A program made the position numbers and the translations under genes. This document shows positions 1 through 5,058 of a DNA stretch of 5,058 nt, piece by piece (positions within the stretch are counted from its first letter, which is position 1; every line of letters starts with the position of its first letter). This stretch comes from Bacteriovoracaceae bacterium (GTDB taxonomy: Bacteria; Bdellovibrionota; Bacteriovoracia; Bacteriovoracales; Bacteriovoracaceae), in the NCBI GenBank assembly GCA_023151145.1, contig JAKLJM010000200.1, forward strand, positions 1 through 5,058. The letters run 5' to 3'. The notes beneath the pieces were generated by a model that saw nothing but the letters and a program-made list of their open reading frames with translations, was not told the DNA's origin and did no database searches.

Positions 1-1
1 T

Positions 2-802
2 ACATTTTTAAAAAGAGTGGTGTCGGAAAATGAAAGCACGAAAGCTGTGATCGACGAGCAAGAATTTAATTTCTCAACCATGTTAAGAGTTCCAAATCGT
101 CGTTATTCATTTATGCCTGGTATTGAAGTGTCCTATGAAAATCAAGAAAGTGACGTCACCTACGCTAAACTTTGGCGATCAAGTTTAAGATTTAGAACAC
201 AATATCAGGCGATGAGTTTGAATGATTTATTGCAAAGTTTTGGCATCAATGCCCGTTGGGGATTAAGATTTCCAAATTCTGGAAAATCTTTTAAAGATTG
301 GCAGCTTTTCTCTGATGGAAAACTGCAATTTTGGCCAGAGCTTCAAGTGACAGGAAAAATACATTATGGACGTTTAGAGAAATCGAATTTTCAAAATGGA
401 GTATTGTACGGAGCGGGCTATTCGACGAGCACATCGACGAGAAATTTTGAGTTTTATGGACTTCCTTATGGAGCCGTTTACGGAAACGAAATCATTGCTG
501 CTCGTTTAAGATTTGATTACCGACTGTTTGAATTTTATCGTGGATATAAGTTGTGGCCATTTTTTGCACGTGATTTAAGCTTGTTATTTGGTCGTGATTG
601 GATCAGTGCTGATCGAGTTATTGTTGGGCGACAAGTTTTAAAGGATAAAGGTGTAAATTCAGCCTGGCTTGGGGCCAATTTAAAATGGACTTTTGCTTAT
701 AATATCCCAATAGAAACAAAATTTATTCTGGCCAAAGTTTTTAATCCTGATGGAGGAGATGTGCGCGAAGCTATTCTCACCTTTGATGCGGAACTTTTCT
801 AA
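2..802 (+). CDS. Outer-membrane beta-barrel protein, C-terminal part (5' truncated by window edge)
   Basis: The frame is open to the left edge without a stop, and no signal peptide is visible, so this is the 3' part of a longer gene. GTG codons at 17 and 20 are possible starts but only because the window begins there. The roughly 265 visible residues are rich in alternating aromatic and polar residues typical of transmembrane beta-strands, and the chain ends in phenylalanine (AELF), the usual signal for BAM-dependent barrel assembly. A glycine/aromatic stretch (YGLPYGAVYGNE, near nt 460-490), followed by an RLRFDYRLFEFYRG segment and a conserved-looking WPFFARDL motif, recalls the C-terminal barrel of Omp85/surface-antigen-like proteins, including those fused to a TolB-like propeller. 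That family call is from memory and tentative. The stop is 69 bases before the next start, so read-through transcription into the heme-barrel gene is possible. Confidence 0.7.
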   Translation, partial: TFLKRVVSENESTKAVIDEQEFNFSTMLRVPNRRYSFMPGIEVSYENQESDVTYAKLWRSSLRFRTQYQAMSLNDLLQSFGINARWGLRFPNSGKSFKDWQLFSDGKLQFWPELQVTGKIHYGRLEKSNFQNGVLYGAGYSTSTSTRNFEFYGLPYGAVYGNEIIAARLRFDYRLFEFYRGYKLWPFFARDLSLLFGRDWISADRVIVGRQVLKDKGVNSAWLGANLKWTFAYNIPIETKFILAKVFNPDGGDVREAILTFDAELF

Positions 803-829
803 TCAGTTCTCTGTAGTCTTTTAGTCATA

Positions 830-879
830 TTTGGCATAGGATTTCTGCGATTTATTATCTTTGGAAATCCTATGTTAAA
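830..879 (+). repeat. Long inverted repeat / hairpin covering the start codon of the heme-barrel gene
   Basis: CATAGGATTTC (835-845) and GAAATCCTATG (864-874) are a perfect 11-base inverted repeat. Flanking bases continue the pairing: T830-T832 with A877-A879, plus G-U wobbles 833/876, 834/875, 846/863 and 847/862. This gives about 18 pairs around a 14-base loop (848-861). The right arm contains the only Shine-Dalgarno-like bases (GGA at 863-865) and the ATG at 872-874, so in a transcript entering from upstream the initiation region would be base-paired. There is no T-run after it, so it is not a typical terminator. It could instead be a DNA operator over the promoter. Confidence 0.7.
831..858 (+). 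promoter_or_regulatory. Putative sigma70-type promoter of the heme-barrel operon
   Basis: TTGGCA (831-836) and TATTAT (853-858) each match the housekeeping consensus at five of six positions, and are separated by 16 bases. The predicted transcription start is near 865, only about seven bases before the ATG at 872, so the transcript would be almost leaderless. The -35 box lies on the left arm of the inverted repeat at 830-879 and the -10 box lies in its loop. No experimental support; consensus of this organism is unknown. Confidence 0.45.
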
Positions 880-2032
880 ACTGTTTTTCATTCCTTTTTT
901 ATTTATCGTTTTTTCCACTAAAAATGCCAGGGCCTATCCTCACTATATTGGTCATGGTTACAATTCTTGTATTACTTGCCACGCTAATCCCATGGGCAAT
1001 GGTCCCTTAAATGATTATGGTCGAGCTTTTGCGGCAACGGCAGTCGCCAGTAGGTCTTTTGAATCCGTTCATAAACCAGAAGAAAAATTGGGTGAAGAAT
1101 CTGGTTTTTTCTTTAAAAAATATCAGCAAAATATTTTTCGTCCCTTTATTGGTTACCGTGGAATGCTTTTAAAAAGAAACTTTGGCAAACCAAATGAAGA
1201 AACAGAATATATCAATATGCAACTAGATGCTTCCGCCCAATTTAAATATGGCGATAAAGATCAATGGATTGCCTCTTACACTTTTGGTTATACTCCTATT
1301 CCGCGCTCTTTAAAAAACACACCTCAAGCTAAAACAATGGATGAGTATAAAAGTCGCGAGCATTATGTCGGATACCGAATGGCCAATTGGGGTGTGTACA
1401 TGGGGTTATTAGATAAACCTTTTGGAATTCGTATCGTTGAACACAGCGCTTATTCACGAACGACACCACTTCTTAATATGAATGATCAATCGCATGGTGT
1501 AATGGCCCATTTAAATACTGAATGGTTTGAATTGGGAGTGAATAGCTTCGTTGGTAATTTGGCACAAGAGAAAAGTTTACGACAAGTTGGAGCTTCAACC
1601 ATGATGGAGTTCAATGCTGGAGAAAATTTTAGACCAGGATTTTCCTTATTAACCTCGGAAAATGATTTTTTAAAAATGAATGCCAAGGCTGTGCATTTAA
1701 GGACAAGTATGGGCAAAGGACACAGCCTTATGACGGAATGGGGAGTGACTAACAAAGAAAGTAAGGCGGCAAAGACCAATCGTCGTGAACTATACGGATT
1801 TTTGCAGGGGCATTTACGTGCGGATCGCGGTTTATATGTTTTAAATTCTTTGGAGTATTATAAAAAAACTTCTGAGAAAAATTATAAAGTACGTTTTGGC
1901 CCAAGTGTACAGTATTTTCCCATGAATCGGGTGGAGCTTAGAGCAGATTTATACAATACGCGAACATTTAGTACAGAGAAGAGCACTCCAGATACCTGGG
2001 ACTTTTTAGGGCAGGTGCATTTATGGTTCTAA
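872..2032 (+). CDS. Fused monoheme cytochrome c / outer-membrane beta-barrel protein (Cyc2-like architecture)
   Basis: This 386-residue protein starts with a signal peptide (residues 1-21, hydrophobic core LFFIPFLFIVF, cleavage after ARA). A single heme c attachment site, CITCH, follows at residues 33-37 (nt 968-982), so covalent heme would be added in the periplasm by the cytochrome c maturation system. The heme segment continues with NPMGNGPLNDYGRAF (39-53); the short heme module then gives way to about 300 residues of amphipathic strands ending VHLWF, with alternating hydrophobic residues and a C-terminal Phe, as in BAM-assembled barrels. A tiny N-terminal heme segment with a downstream LN-x-x-GR-x-F pattern, fused to a porin-like barrel of this size, is the architecture of Cyc2 iron-oxidation cytochrome-porins. 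The match is architectural and motif-level; membership of the true iron-oxidase clade is unproven. H24, H28 and M41 are candidate distal heme ligands. The ATG at 872 is chosen because it directly gives the signal peptide, with no ATG, GTG or TTG in frame upstream before the TAA at 800. Confidence 0.8.
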   Translation: MLKLFFIPFLFIVFSTKNARAYPHYIGHGYNSCITCHANPMGNGPLNDYGRAFAATAVASRSFESVHKPEEKLGEESGFFFKKYQQNIFRPFIGYRGMLLKRNFGKPNEETEYINMQLDASAQFKYGDKDQWIASYTFGYTPIPRSLKNTPQAKTMDEYKSREHYVGYRMANWGVYMGLLDKPFGIRIVEHSAYSRTTPLLNMNDQSHGVMAHLNTEWFELGVNSFVGNLAQEKSLRQVGASTMMEFNAGENFRPGFSLLTSENDFLKMNAKAVHLRTSMGKGHSLMTEWGVTNKESKAAKTNRRELYGFLQGHLRADRGLYVLNSLEYYKKTSEKNYKVRFGPSVQYFPMNRVELRADLYNTRTFSTEKSTPDTWDFLGQVHLWF

Positions 2033-3045
2033 CAAAACTTTTTATCGCTTTCATCTTTTTCCTTAGTGCGGTAAATCTTTATGCCAACACCACAATCTTT
2101 GAGATGCAATTGGCGTTAGATAAAAACCAATTAGAAAAGGTCGTAGATCTTTATGATGAGAACGAAGAATCATTAAAAACAGATCCAAAAATTTATTTGG
2201 AGGCTAAAGAGAAATTGGCCTTAAGTTTAGAGCGACAAAAAAAATATAAAGAAGCTTATAATCTATTTTCTGACTTGCACTCAACATCAGAAAAAGAGAA
2301 TCCAAAGAAAAAGTTTTATGCCTATAAAATGGCATTTCTCGCGGTTACTGAATATAGAATGATTCATGAATATACACCCAAAGAATTAGTGACGGCATTA
2401 AACGAAAAAAAAGATTTCGCTCTTAAAAATTTGGCCGAACAAGCAGGAAATGATGATGACGAGATTAAACTTTTAACAGAAATGGTCTCTGAATATGAAG
2501 AGACCAAAAAGAAAGAAGAGTATGTAAGTCATTTAAAAGTTAGTCTGGAATTTATGAGCTTTCAGGACTATGTGTATTTGCACAATCATTCTAACGGCGC
2601 CAAAACACGCCTTCTTTCTACTCATAGTGGACTTTGTGCTGGGGGTGCTAGAGTGTTTGAAAACGAGAGTCGTCAGTTTCAATTAGGTGGCTGTTTTTAT
2701 CGAGGAACATCGACAATATCTTCGGAAATTTCAACTGTGACATATGATCAGTCTAGTGTTGGAGTGAATGGGATCTTTTTTACGCCAGGATATTTTACCA
2801 AGTCATTTTCTAAAAGCTTAATCTTAGGAGTAGAGACTCCGGTTTTTTATCGTAGCGGTGAATGGACACTGCCAGCGGGACAATTTAGTTTTAGTAAAGA
2901 TAAAGTATTGGGTGGCGGAGTCAGTGTTGTGATGAAAATTTTGCCACAAAAATTTGAACAAAAATGGGAACTCACTACTAAGATGAGTAAACTTTTTCCT
3001 AATCCATCAATTCAATGGTCGATTGGGCTTGGTTATCATCTTTAA
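2023..3045 (+). CDS. Exported helical-repeat (TPR-like) protein with C-terminal beta-rich, probable outer-membrane domain
   Basis: The 340-residue product has a signal peptide (1-21, cleavage after LYA). Residues about 25-180 are highly charged and helical; the stretch 58-85, with the pattern A-x-x-K-L-A...Y-K-E-A-Y-N-L-F, looks like a tetratricopeptide repeat. From about 195 to the end the composition switches to Gly/Ser/aromatic alternating strands and the chain ends IGLGYHL, suggesting a small beta-barrel or beta-sandwich in or at the outer membrane. C205 and C224 are the only cysteines and could form a disulfide; there is no heme motif. The ATG overlaps the last ten bases of the heme-barrel gene and is preceded by AGGT at 2013-2016, so translation is probably coupled. 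Family not recognised. By position it may be a periplasmic partner or assembly factor of the heme-barrel; this is inference. Confidence 0.75.
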   Translation: MVLTKLFIAFIFFLSAVNLYANTTIFEMQLALDKNQLEKVVDLYDENEESLKTDPKIYLEAKEKLALSLERQKKYKEAYNLFSDLHSTSEKENPKKKFYAYKMAFLAVTEYRMIHEYTPKELVTALNEKKDFALKNLAEQAGNDDDEIKLLTEMVSEYEETKKKEEYVSHLKVSLEFMSFQDYVYLHNHSNGAKTRLLSTHSGLCAGGARVFENESRQFQLGGCFYRGTSTISSEISTVTYDQSSVGVNGIFFTPGYFTKSFSKSLILGVETPVFYRSGEWTLPAGQFSFSKDKVLGGGVSVVMKILPQKFEQKWELTTKMSKLFPNPSIQWSIGLGYHL

Positions 3046-3063
3046 TAATTAATTGGAGTCTAT

Positions 3064-3543
3064 ATGAATAAATTTTTAATGACGGTTTTTCTTTTAATAT
3101 CTTCTCAACTGGTTTTTGCTCATTCACTAAAGTTAAAAGTGGCCTTAAGTCCAGCCGGAAGTTTTGAAGCTGAAAATGCAAAGTTAAGAGGTAATATCAA
3201 AGTTGAAGGCGAGAAATATTCGGCAGAAGAGTTATGGCTTAAAGTTGATGACTTTAAAACGGGCATTGACCTACGTGATGAACATTTCAAAAAACATTTG
3301 GGCCTTGAAAAAACACCCAAAATAACTTTGAAAAAAATTGTAGCAGAAAACGCTCAAGGAACAGGTTTATTAAGTGTAAATGGAGTAGAGAAAAACATTC
3401 ATTTTTCTCTGAAAAAAATCTCAGACAAAAAACTACAGGCCAATTTCACCGTGAAAAATTCAGACTTCAAACTGCCAAGTGCAAACTATATGGGAGTGGG
3501 TGTAGAAGACGATGTCGTCGTTGAAGCGGTGATTGATCTATGA
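3064..3543 (+). CDS. YceI-family periplasmic protein (lipocalin-like, lipid/isoprenoid-binding fold)
   Basis: The 159-residue product has a signal peptide (1-19, cleavage after VFA). The mature part carries YceI family hallmarks: TGIDLRDEHFKKHL (66-79, the T-G-x-x-x-R-D-x-H core), a G-x-L-x-V-x-G-V-x-K strand (101-110) and YMGVGVEDDVVVE near the end (142-154). YceI proteins fold as an extended eight-stranded beta-barrel that can hold a polyisoprenoid chain, and several lie beside cytochrome genes; their physiological role is mostly unresolved. Here the neighbours are two c-type cytochromes, so a quinone or isoprenoid carrier role is plausible but inferred. It is somewhat shorter than E. coli YceI (about 190 residues). 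A clear ribosome site, GGAG at 3055-3058, supports the start. Its TGA overlaps the start of the next gene (ATGA). Confidence 0.88.
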   Translation: MNKFLMTVFLLISSQLVFAHSLKLKVALSPAGSFEAENAKLRGNIKVEGEKYSAEELWLKVDDFKTGIDLRDEHFKKHLGLEKTPKITLKKIVAENAQGTGLLSVNGVEKNIHFSLKKISDKKLQANFTVKNSDFKLPSANYMGVGVEDDVVVEAVIDL

Positions 3544-3896
3544 GGAATATTTTTTTAGTCATCGTCTTATTTGGGCTTTTTGGCTGCGGACAAGATTTTA
3601 ATTCAAGCTCTAGTGATCAGGTCCAATATGGAGCGGGCTTAGATGCATCAACGCCATTAGGTGCTGCCTACAACGTCTTAAAAGATCGCTGTTTTCAGTG
3701 CCACAGCGCGTGGGGGAATTATACAACTAATCAAGCTTGGATTGATTCGCGATTAATTGTGGCCAGAGACTGGAACAACTCCATTCTTCGCAACTCCTTG
3801 AAAAATTTTGGCGGTGATATGCCTCCAAGTCCCCATAGTGCATTAAGTACGGATGAAGTGAACAAACTGCAAGTTTGGGTTAATGGACTGCCATAG
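3540..3896 (+). CDS. Monoheme cytochrome c lipoprotein
   Basis: The 118-residue product begins with a short lipoprotein signal: hydrophobic segment 4-15, then GLFGC with the lipidated cysteine at residue 16 (F at -2 is slightly atypical). The residue after Cys is Gly, not Asp, which by the E. coli rule would favour sorting to the outer membrane. A Ser-rich linker leads to one heme c site, CFQCH (residues 51-55, nt 3690-3704). DMPP (93-96) supplies M94, the likely distal ligand of a class I-type fold, followed by a C-terminal helix (103-115, ending in QVWV). The domain is small, about 75 residues. The ATGA overlap with the YceI gene, and no strong ribosome site of its own, point to coupled translation. 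A likely job is passing electrons in the periplasm to or from the heme-barrel protein encoded upstream; that is inference. It could equally be a stand-alone electron carrier. Confidence 0.85.
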   Translation: MRNIFLVIVLFGLFGCGQDFNSSSSDQVQYGAGLDASTPLGAAYNVLKDRCFQCHSAWGNYTTNQAWIDSRLIVARDWNNSILRNSLKNFGGDMPPSPHSALSTDEVNKLQVWVNGLP

Positions 3897-3930
3897 TTAA
3901 AGAATTAAGGAAAAAATAAAGGTTAATTGT

Positions 3931-3959
3931 TTTTCATTCTCGTTGCCCTTGTGTATGAT
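3931..3959 (+). promoter_or_regulatory. Putative promoter of the secreted four-cysteine protein gene
   Basis: TATGAT (3954-3959) matches the -10 consensus at five of six positions. TTTTCA (3931-3936) is a weaker -35, 17 bases away. The predicted start is near 3966, leaving a leader of about 29 bases that includes the ribosome site AGGGA (3985-3989). A 7-base inverted repeat, ATGATTT (3955-3961) with AAATCAT (3975-3981), overlaps the -10 box. The rest of the gap 3897-3994 shows only AT-rich sequence and no clear terminator for the upstream operon. Confidence 0.5.
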
Positions 3960-3994
3960 TTCGCTGTTTTTAAAAAATCATTGCAGGGACGTAT

Positions 3995-4552
3995 ATGAAA
4001 TATTTGTTAGCGACACTTTTATTCCTTTCTTTTAACTTACAAGCTTACTATCAATTACCCACAAGTTTTGTTGATTTGGCCTATGAAGCCCAAGGCTCTT
4101 GTGAGGCGGGAAACCTAAGCTTTAATGCTGCTCGATTTTCAAAAATCAATCTTAATAAAAAACGCGATGGAATGGATGTTTATTTACAAGTGATCTTGTT
4201 TTTAAACCCAGATGGCTCGGCCAGAATGCGCACTCAAGAAATGGGACTTGGAGCCTGTCAAACTCATCCAGAGCATGGCGAGATTTGTAGTTACCGTCCA
4301 TTTAATGACACGAAAAAAGTCACAGAATCAGTTTGGATGGTTGCAGATAGTGAAGTTGCCGTTCATGTGGATGTACCAGGACTTGGTTTTATTACAAAAA
4401 TTCGTGATGATTTTCCATGGCTTGGTTTTAATCTGACAATTAGTAGTGATTTTCATTACCCAGAAGCCCAGGGGCAAAACATCATTGGTGGCAAGGTTCA
4501 GGTGAACTTTAATCAATTCGATCAAAACGTAAATCGTATTTGCCAACCTTAA
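3995..4552 (+). CDS. Secreted or periplasmic protein of unknown function with four cysteines
   Basis: The 185-residue product has a signal peptide (1-17, cleavage after LQA) and no lipobox or membrane anchor, so it is probably soluble in the periplasm or outside. The mature part has predicted beta-strands (e.g. VYLQVILFL at 62-70, VQVNF at 168-172) and four cysteines, C36, C88, C98 and C183, an even number consistent with two disulfides; C183 is third from the end, so a bond could close the chain. None forms a CxxC or CxxCH motif, so it is neither a heme nor a thioredoxin-type protein. I do not recognise the family; a lipocalin-like or small beta-sandwich fold is possible. The start is supported by AGGGA at 3985-3989, five bases upstream. 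The 98-base gap and own promoter suggest it is transcribed separately from the cytochrome operon. Confidence 0.75.
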   Translation: MKYLLATLLFLSFNLQAYYQLPTSFVDLAYEAQGSCEAGNLSFNAARFSKINLNKKRDGMDVYLQVILFLNPDGSARMRTQEMGLGACQTHPEHGEICSYRPFNDTKKVTESVWMVADSEVAVHVDVPGLGFITKIRDDFPWLGFNLTISSDFHYPEAQGQNIIGGKVQVNFNQFDQNVNRICQP

Positions 4553-4570
4553 ACGCTTAATTTTCTTCTT

Positions 4571-4594
4571 CACAATCCTAGTCTAAGGTTTGTG
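4571..4594 (+). repeat. Imperfect inverted repeat (first of two adjacent dyads)
   Basis: CACAA-T-CCT (4571-4579) pairs with AGG-T-TTGTG (4586-4594), eight pairs with one T/T mismatch and a six-base loop. It lies 18 bases after the stop of the secreted-protein gene. It may act as a weak terminator or an operator; no T-run follows it on either strand, so a classical intrinsic terminator is not supported. Confidence 0.5.
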
Positions 4595-4618
4595 TTACTC
4601 CTAAAAAGATCTTATTAG
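4590..4618 (+). promoter_or_regulatory. Weak candidate promoter of the four-helix membrane protein gene
   Basis: TTGTGT (4590-4595), a 17-base spacer and TATTAG (4613-4618) form a weak promoter-like pair; TAGAAT (4621-4626) is an alternative -10 without a good -35. Either would start transcription within about eight bases of the ATG or at it, giving a near-leaderless message. The gene has no evident Shine-Dalgarno sequence, which fits. Support is weak. Confidence 0.25.
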
Positions 4619-4621
4619 AGT
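4597..4621 (+). repeat. Imperfect palindrome just upstream of the membrane-protein gene
   Basis: The core CTAAAAAGATCTTATTAG (4601-4618) is an 18-base palindrome centred on AGATCT with one A/A mismatch (4605/4614). ACTC at 4597-4600 can also pair with GAGT at 4618-4621 if C4601 bulges. It ends 11 bases before the ATG at 4633 and overlaps the possible -10 region, the usual position of a repressor operator. It lacks a following T-run. Confidence 0.5.
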
Positions 4622-4632
4622 AGAATTCCTTT

Positions 4633-5055
4633 ATGGAATCTACTCTTTTTAAAATACATTTTGCCTGTAGTTGGTTTATGACTGGGCTCATTTGGCTCAT
4701 TCAAATTGTGCATTATCCTCTTTTTAATAAAGTGGGTGCGGCCGAGTTTCCGCTTTATCATGCTCTTCACTCAAAACTTATTTCTTTTATTGTGATGCCG
4801 GTGATGATTTTTGAACTTCTAAGTTTAGCGGTTTTAATCATGGGCTTTGATGATTTTCATTTCCAAGATAAAATCATTTTAAGTTCTTCCTTATTTATTA
4901 TTTGGGCCACGACATTTTTTTTCTCGGTCCCTGCTCATAATGAATTGGCCAATGGCTTTTCAGAAGCTCAATATCAAAAATTAGTGTGGACTAATTGGTT
5001 TCGTACATTCTTTTGGACATTGAAGTCGCTTTATCTTTTCAAATTTCTTTCATAA
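4633..5055 (+). CDS. Four-helix integral membrane protein, uncharacterised family
   Basis: The 140-residue product has hydrophobic segments at about 10-30, 50-70, 80-98 and 122-138, consistent with four inner-membrane helices and no cleaved signal. Conserved-looking polar residues sit at the helix ends: H27 and P29 in QIVHYPLF, H46, E61 in the second helix, PAHNEL (100-105), GF (108-109) and TNWFRTFFWT (120-129). The pattern MTGLIW...VHYPLF...PxH...TNW-x-RT-x-x-W-T recalls a widespread small bacterial membrane protein family of unknown function, loosely similar to DUF1772/anthrone-oxygenase-like proteins; this is from memory and no function is assigned. Repeated His and Glu near the membrane face could bind a metal or heme, but that is speculation. 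Start ATG 4633 places the first helix right after a short N-terminus. It ends with two tandem TAA codons and appears complete. Confidence 0.75.
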   Translation: MESTLFKIHFACSWFMTGLIWLIQIVHYPLFNKVGAAEFPLYHALHSKLISFIVMPVMIFELLSLAVLIMGFDDFHFQDKIILSSSLFIIWATTFFFSVPAHNELANGFSEAQYQKLVWTNWFRTFFWTLKSLYLFKFLS

Positions 5056-5058
5056 TAA

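Larger units (their letters stand above)
872..3896 (+). other. Putative four-gene operon: outer-membrane heme/YceI redox module
   Basis: Four same-strand genes are packed with a 10-base overlap (2023-2032), an 18-base gap (3046-3063) and a 4-base ATGA overlap (3540-3543). No terminator or convincing internal promoter was seen between them, which supports one transcript and translational coupling. All four products are exported. Two carry one CxxCH heme c site each. The cluster begins after the promoter-like element at 831-858 and ends before a separate promoter-like element at 3931-3959. Confidence 0.75.

Noticed and set aside
51..441. Three copies of TCGACGAG (51-58, 422-429, 434-441)
   Set aside because: Short, all inside one coding frame, two within a Ser/Thr-rich STSTST stretch; most likely coding coincidence.
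17..802. GTG at 17 as the true start of the first gene
   Set aside because: The frame is open to the window edge, there is no signal peptide, and a barrel protein needs one; the gene almost certainly begins upstream.
1486..1779. Minus-strand open frame inside the heme-barrel gene
   Set aside because: It lies fully antisense to a gene with strong protein-level signals, with no ribosome site or recognisable domain.
2636..2695. C205 and C224 of the helical/beta protein as a heme or metal site
   Set aside because: They are 19 residues apart with no CxxCH or CxxC motif; a disulfide is the simpler reading.
2999..3320. Minus-strand open frames (2999-3181 and 3120-3320) over the YceI gene
   Set aside because: They are antisense to a confidently identified family member and look like chance frames.
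3903..3928. AATTAA / TTAATT stem followed by GTTTTT as a terminator of the four-gene operon
   Set aside because: Only six A-T pairs with a 14-base loop; too weak to call an intrinsic terminator.
4212..4573. Second + frame (4212-4436) and minus frame (4328-4573) over the secreted-protein gene
   Set aside because: The protein at 3995-4552 has a signal peptide, ribosome site and paired cysteines; the others have none of these.
1..5058. CRISPR array, tRNA, rRNA, transposase or integration site
   Set aside because: No regularly spaced repeats, RNA-gene signatures, transposase-like proteins or terminal repeats were found by reading both strands.

Overview
The window is an AT-rich stretch from a Gram-negative bacterium, with every convincing gene on the + strand. 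Six of the seven gene products carry an export signal, lipobox or C-terminal outer-membrane barrel signature; the seventh is an integral membrane protein. Low G+C, lysine-rich proteins, heme-barrel and YceI genes and small secreted unknowns suggest the Bdellovibrionota (a Bdellovibrio- or Bacteriovorax-like relative). That assignment rests on remembered family resemblance, not on a marker gene.

Layout: (1) 2-802 is the C-terminal part of an outer-membrane beta-barrel protein, cut by the left window edge. (2) 803-871 is a short gap with a good promoter-like pair and a long inverted repeat that runs across the next start codon. (3) 872-3896 is a tight four-gene cluster: an exported monoheme cytochrome fused to an outer-membrane beta-barrel (872-2032), a helical-repeat protein with a beta-rich, probably barrel, C-terminus (2023-3045), a YceI-family periplasmic protein (3064-3543) and a monoheme cytochrome c lipoprotein (3540-3896). 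(4) 3897-3994 holds a probable promoter for a small secreted protein of unknown function with four cysteines (3995-4552). (5) 4553-4632 holds two back-to-back inverted repeats. (6) 4633-5055 encodes a four-helix membrane protein of an uncharacterised family.

The cluster at 872-3896 is the most interesting part. Overlapping or near-touching genes place two c-type hemes (one in a barrel protein, one on a lipoprotein) beside a YceI protein, whose family binds isoprenoid lipids and recurs near respiratory genes. A reasonable hypothesis is an outer-membrane redox module: lipid or quinone carrier, lipoprotein cytochrome, heme-barrel, and an accessory outer-membrane protein. The first protein has the same architecture as Cyc2, the fused cytochrome-porin of iron-oxidising bacteria. 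The sequence alone does not show that it oxidises iron or that electrons cross the membrane. The hairpin over its start codon suggests that expression depends on which promoter is used.
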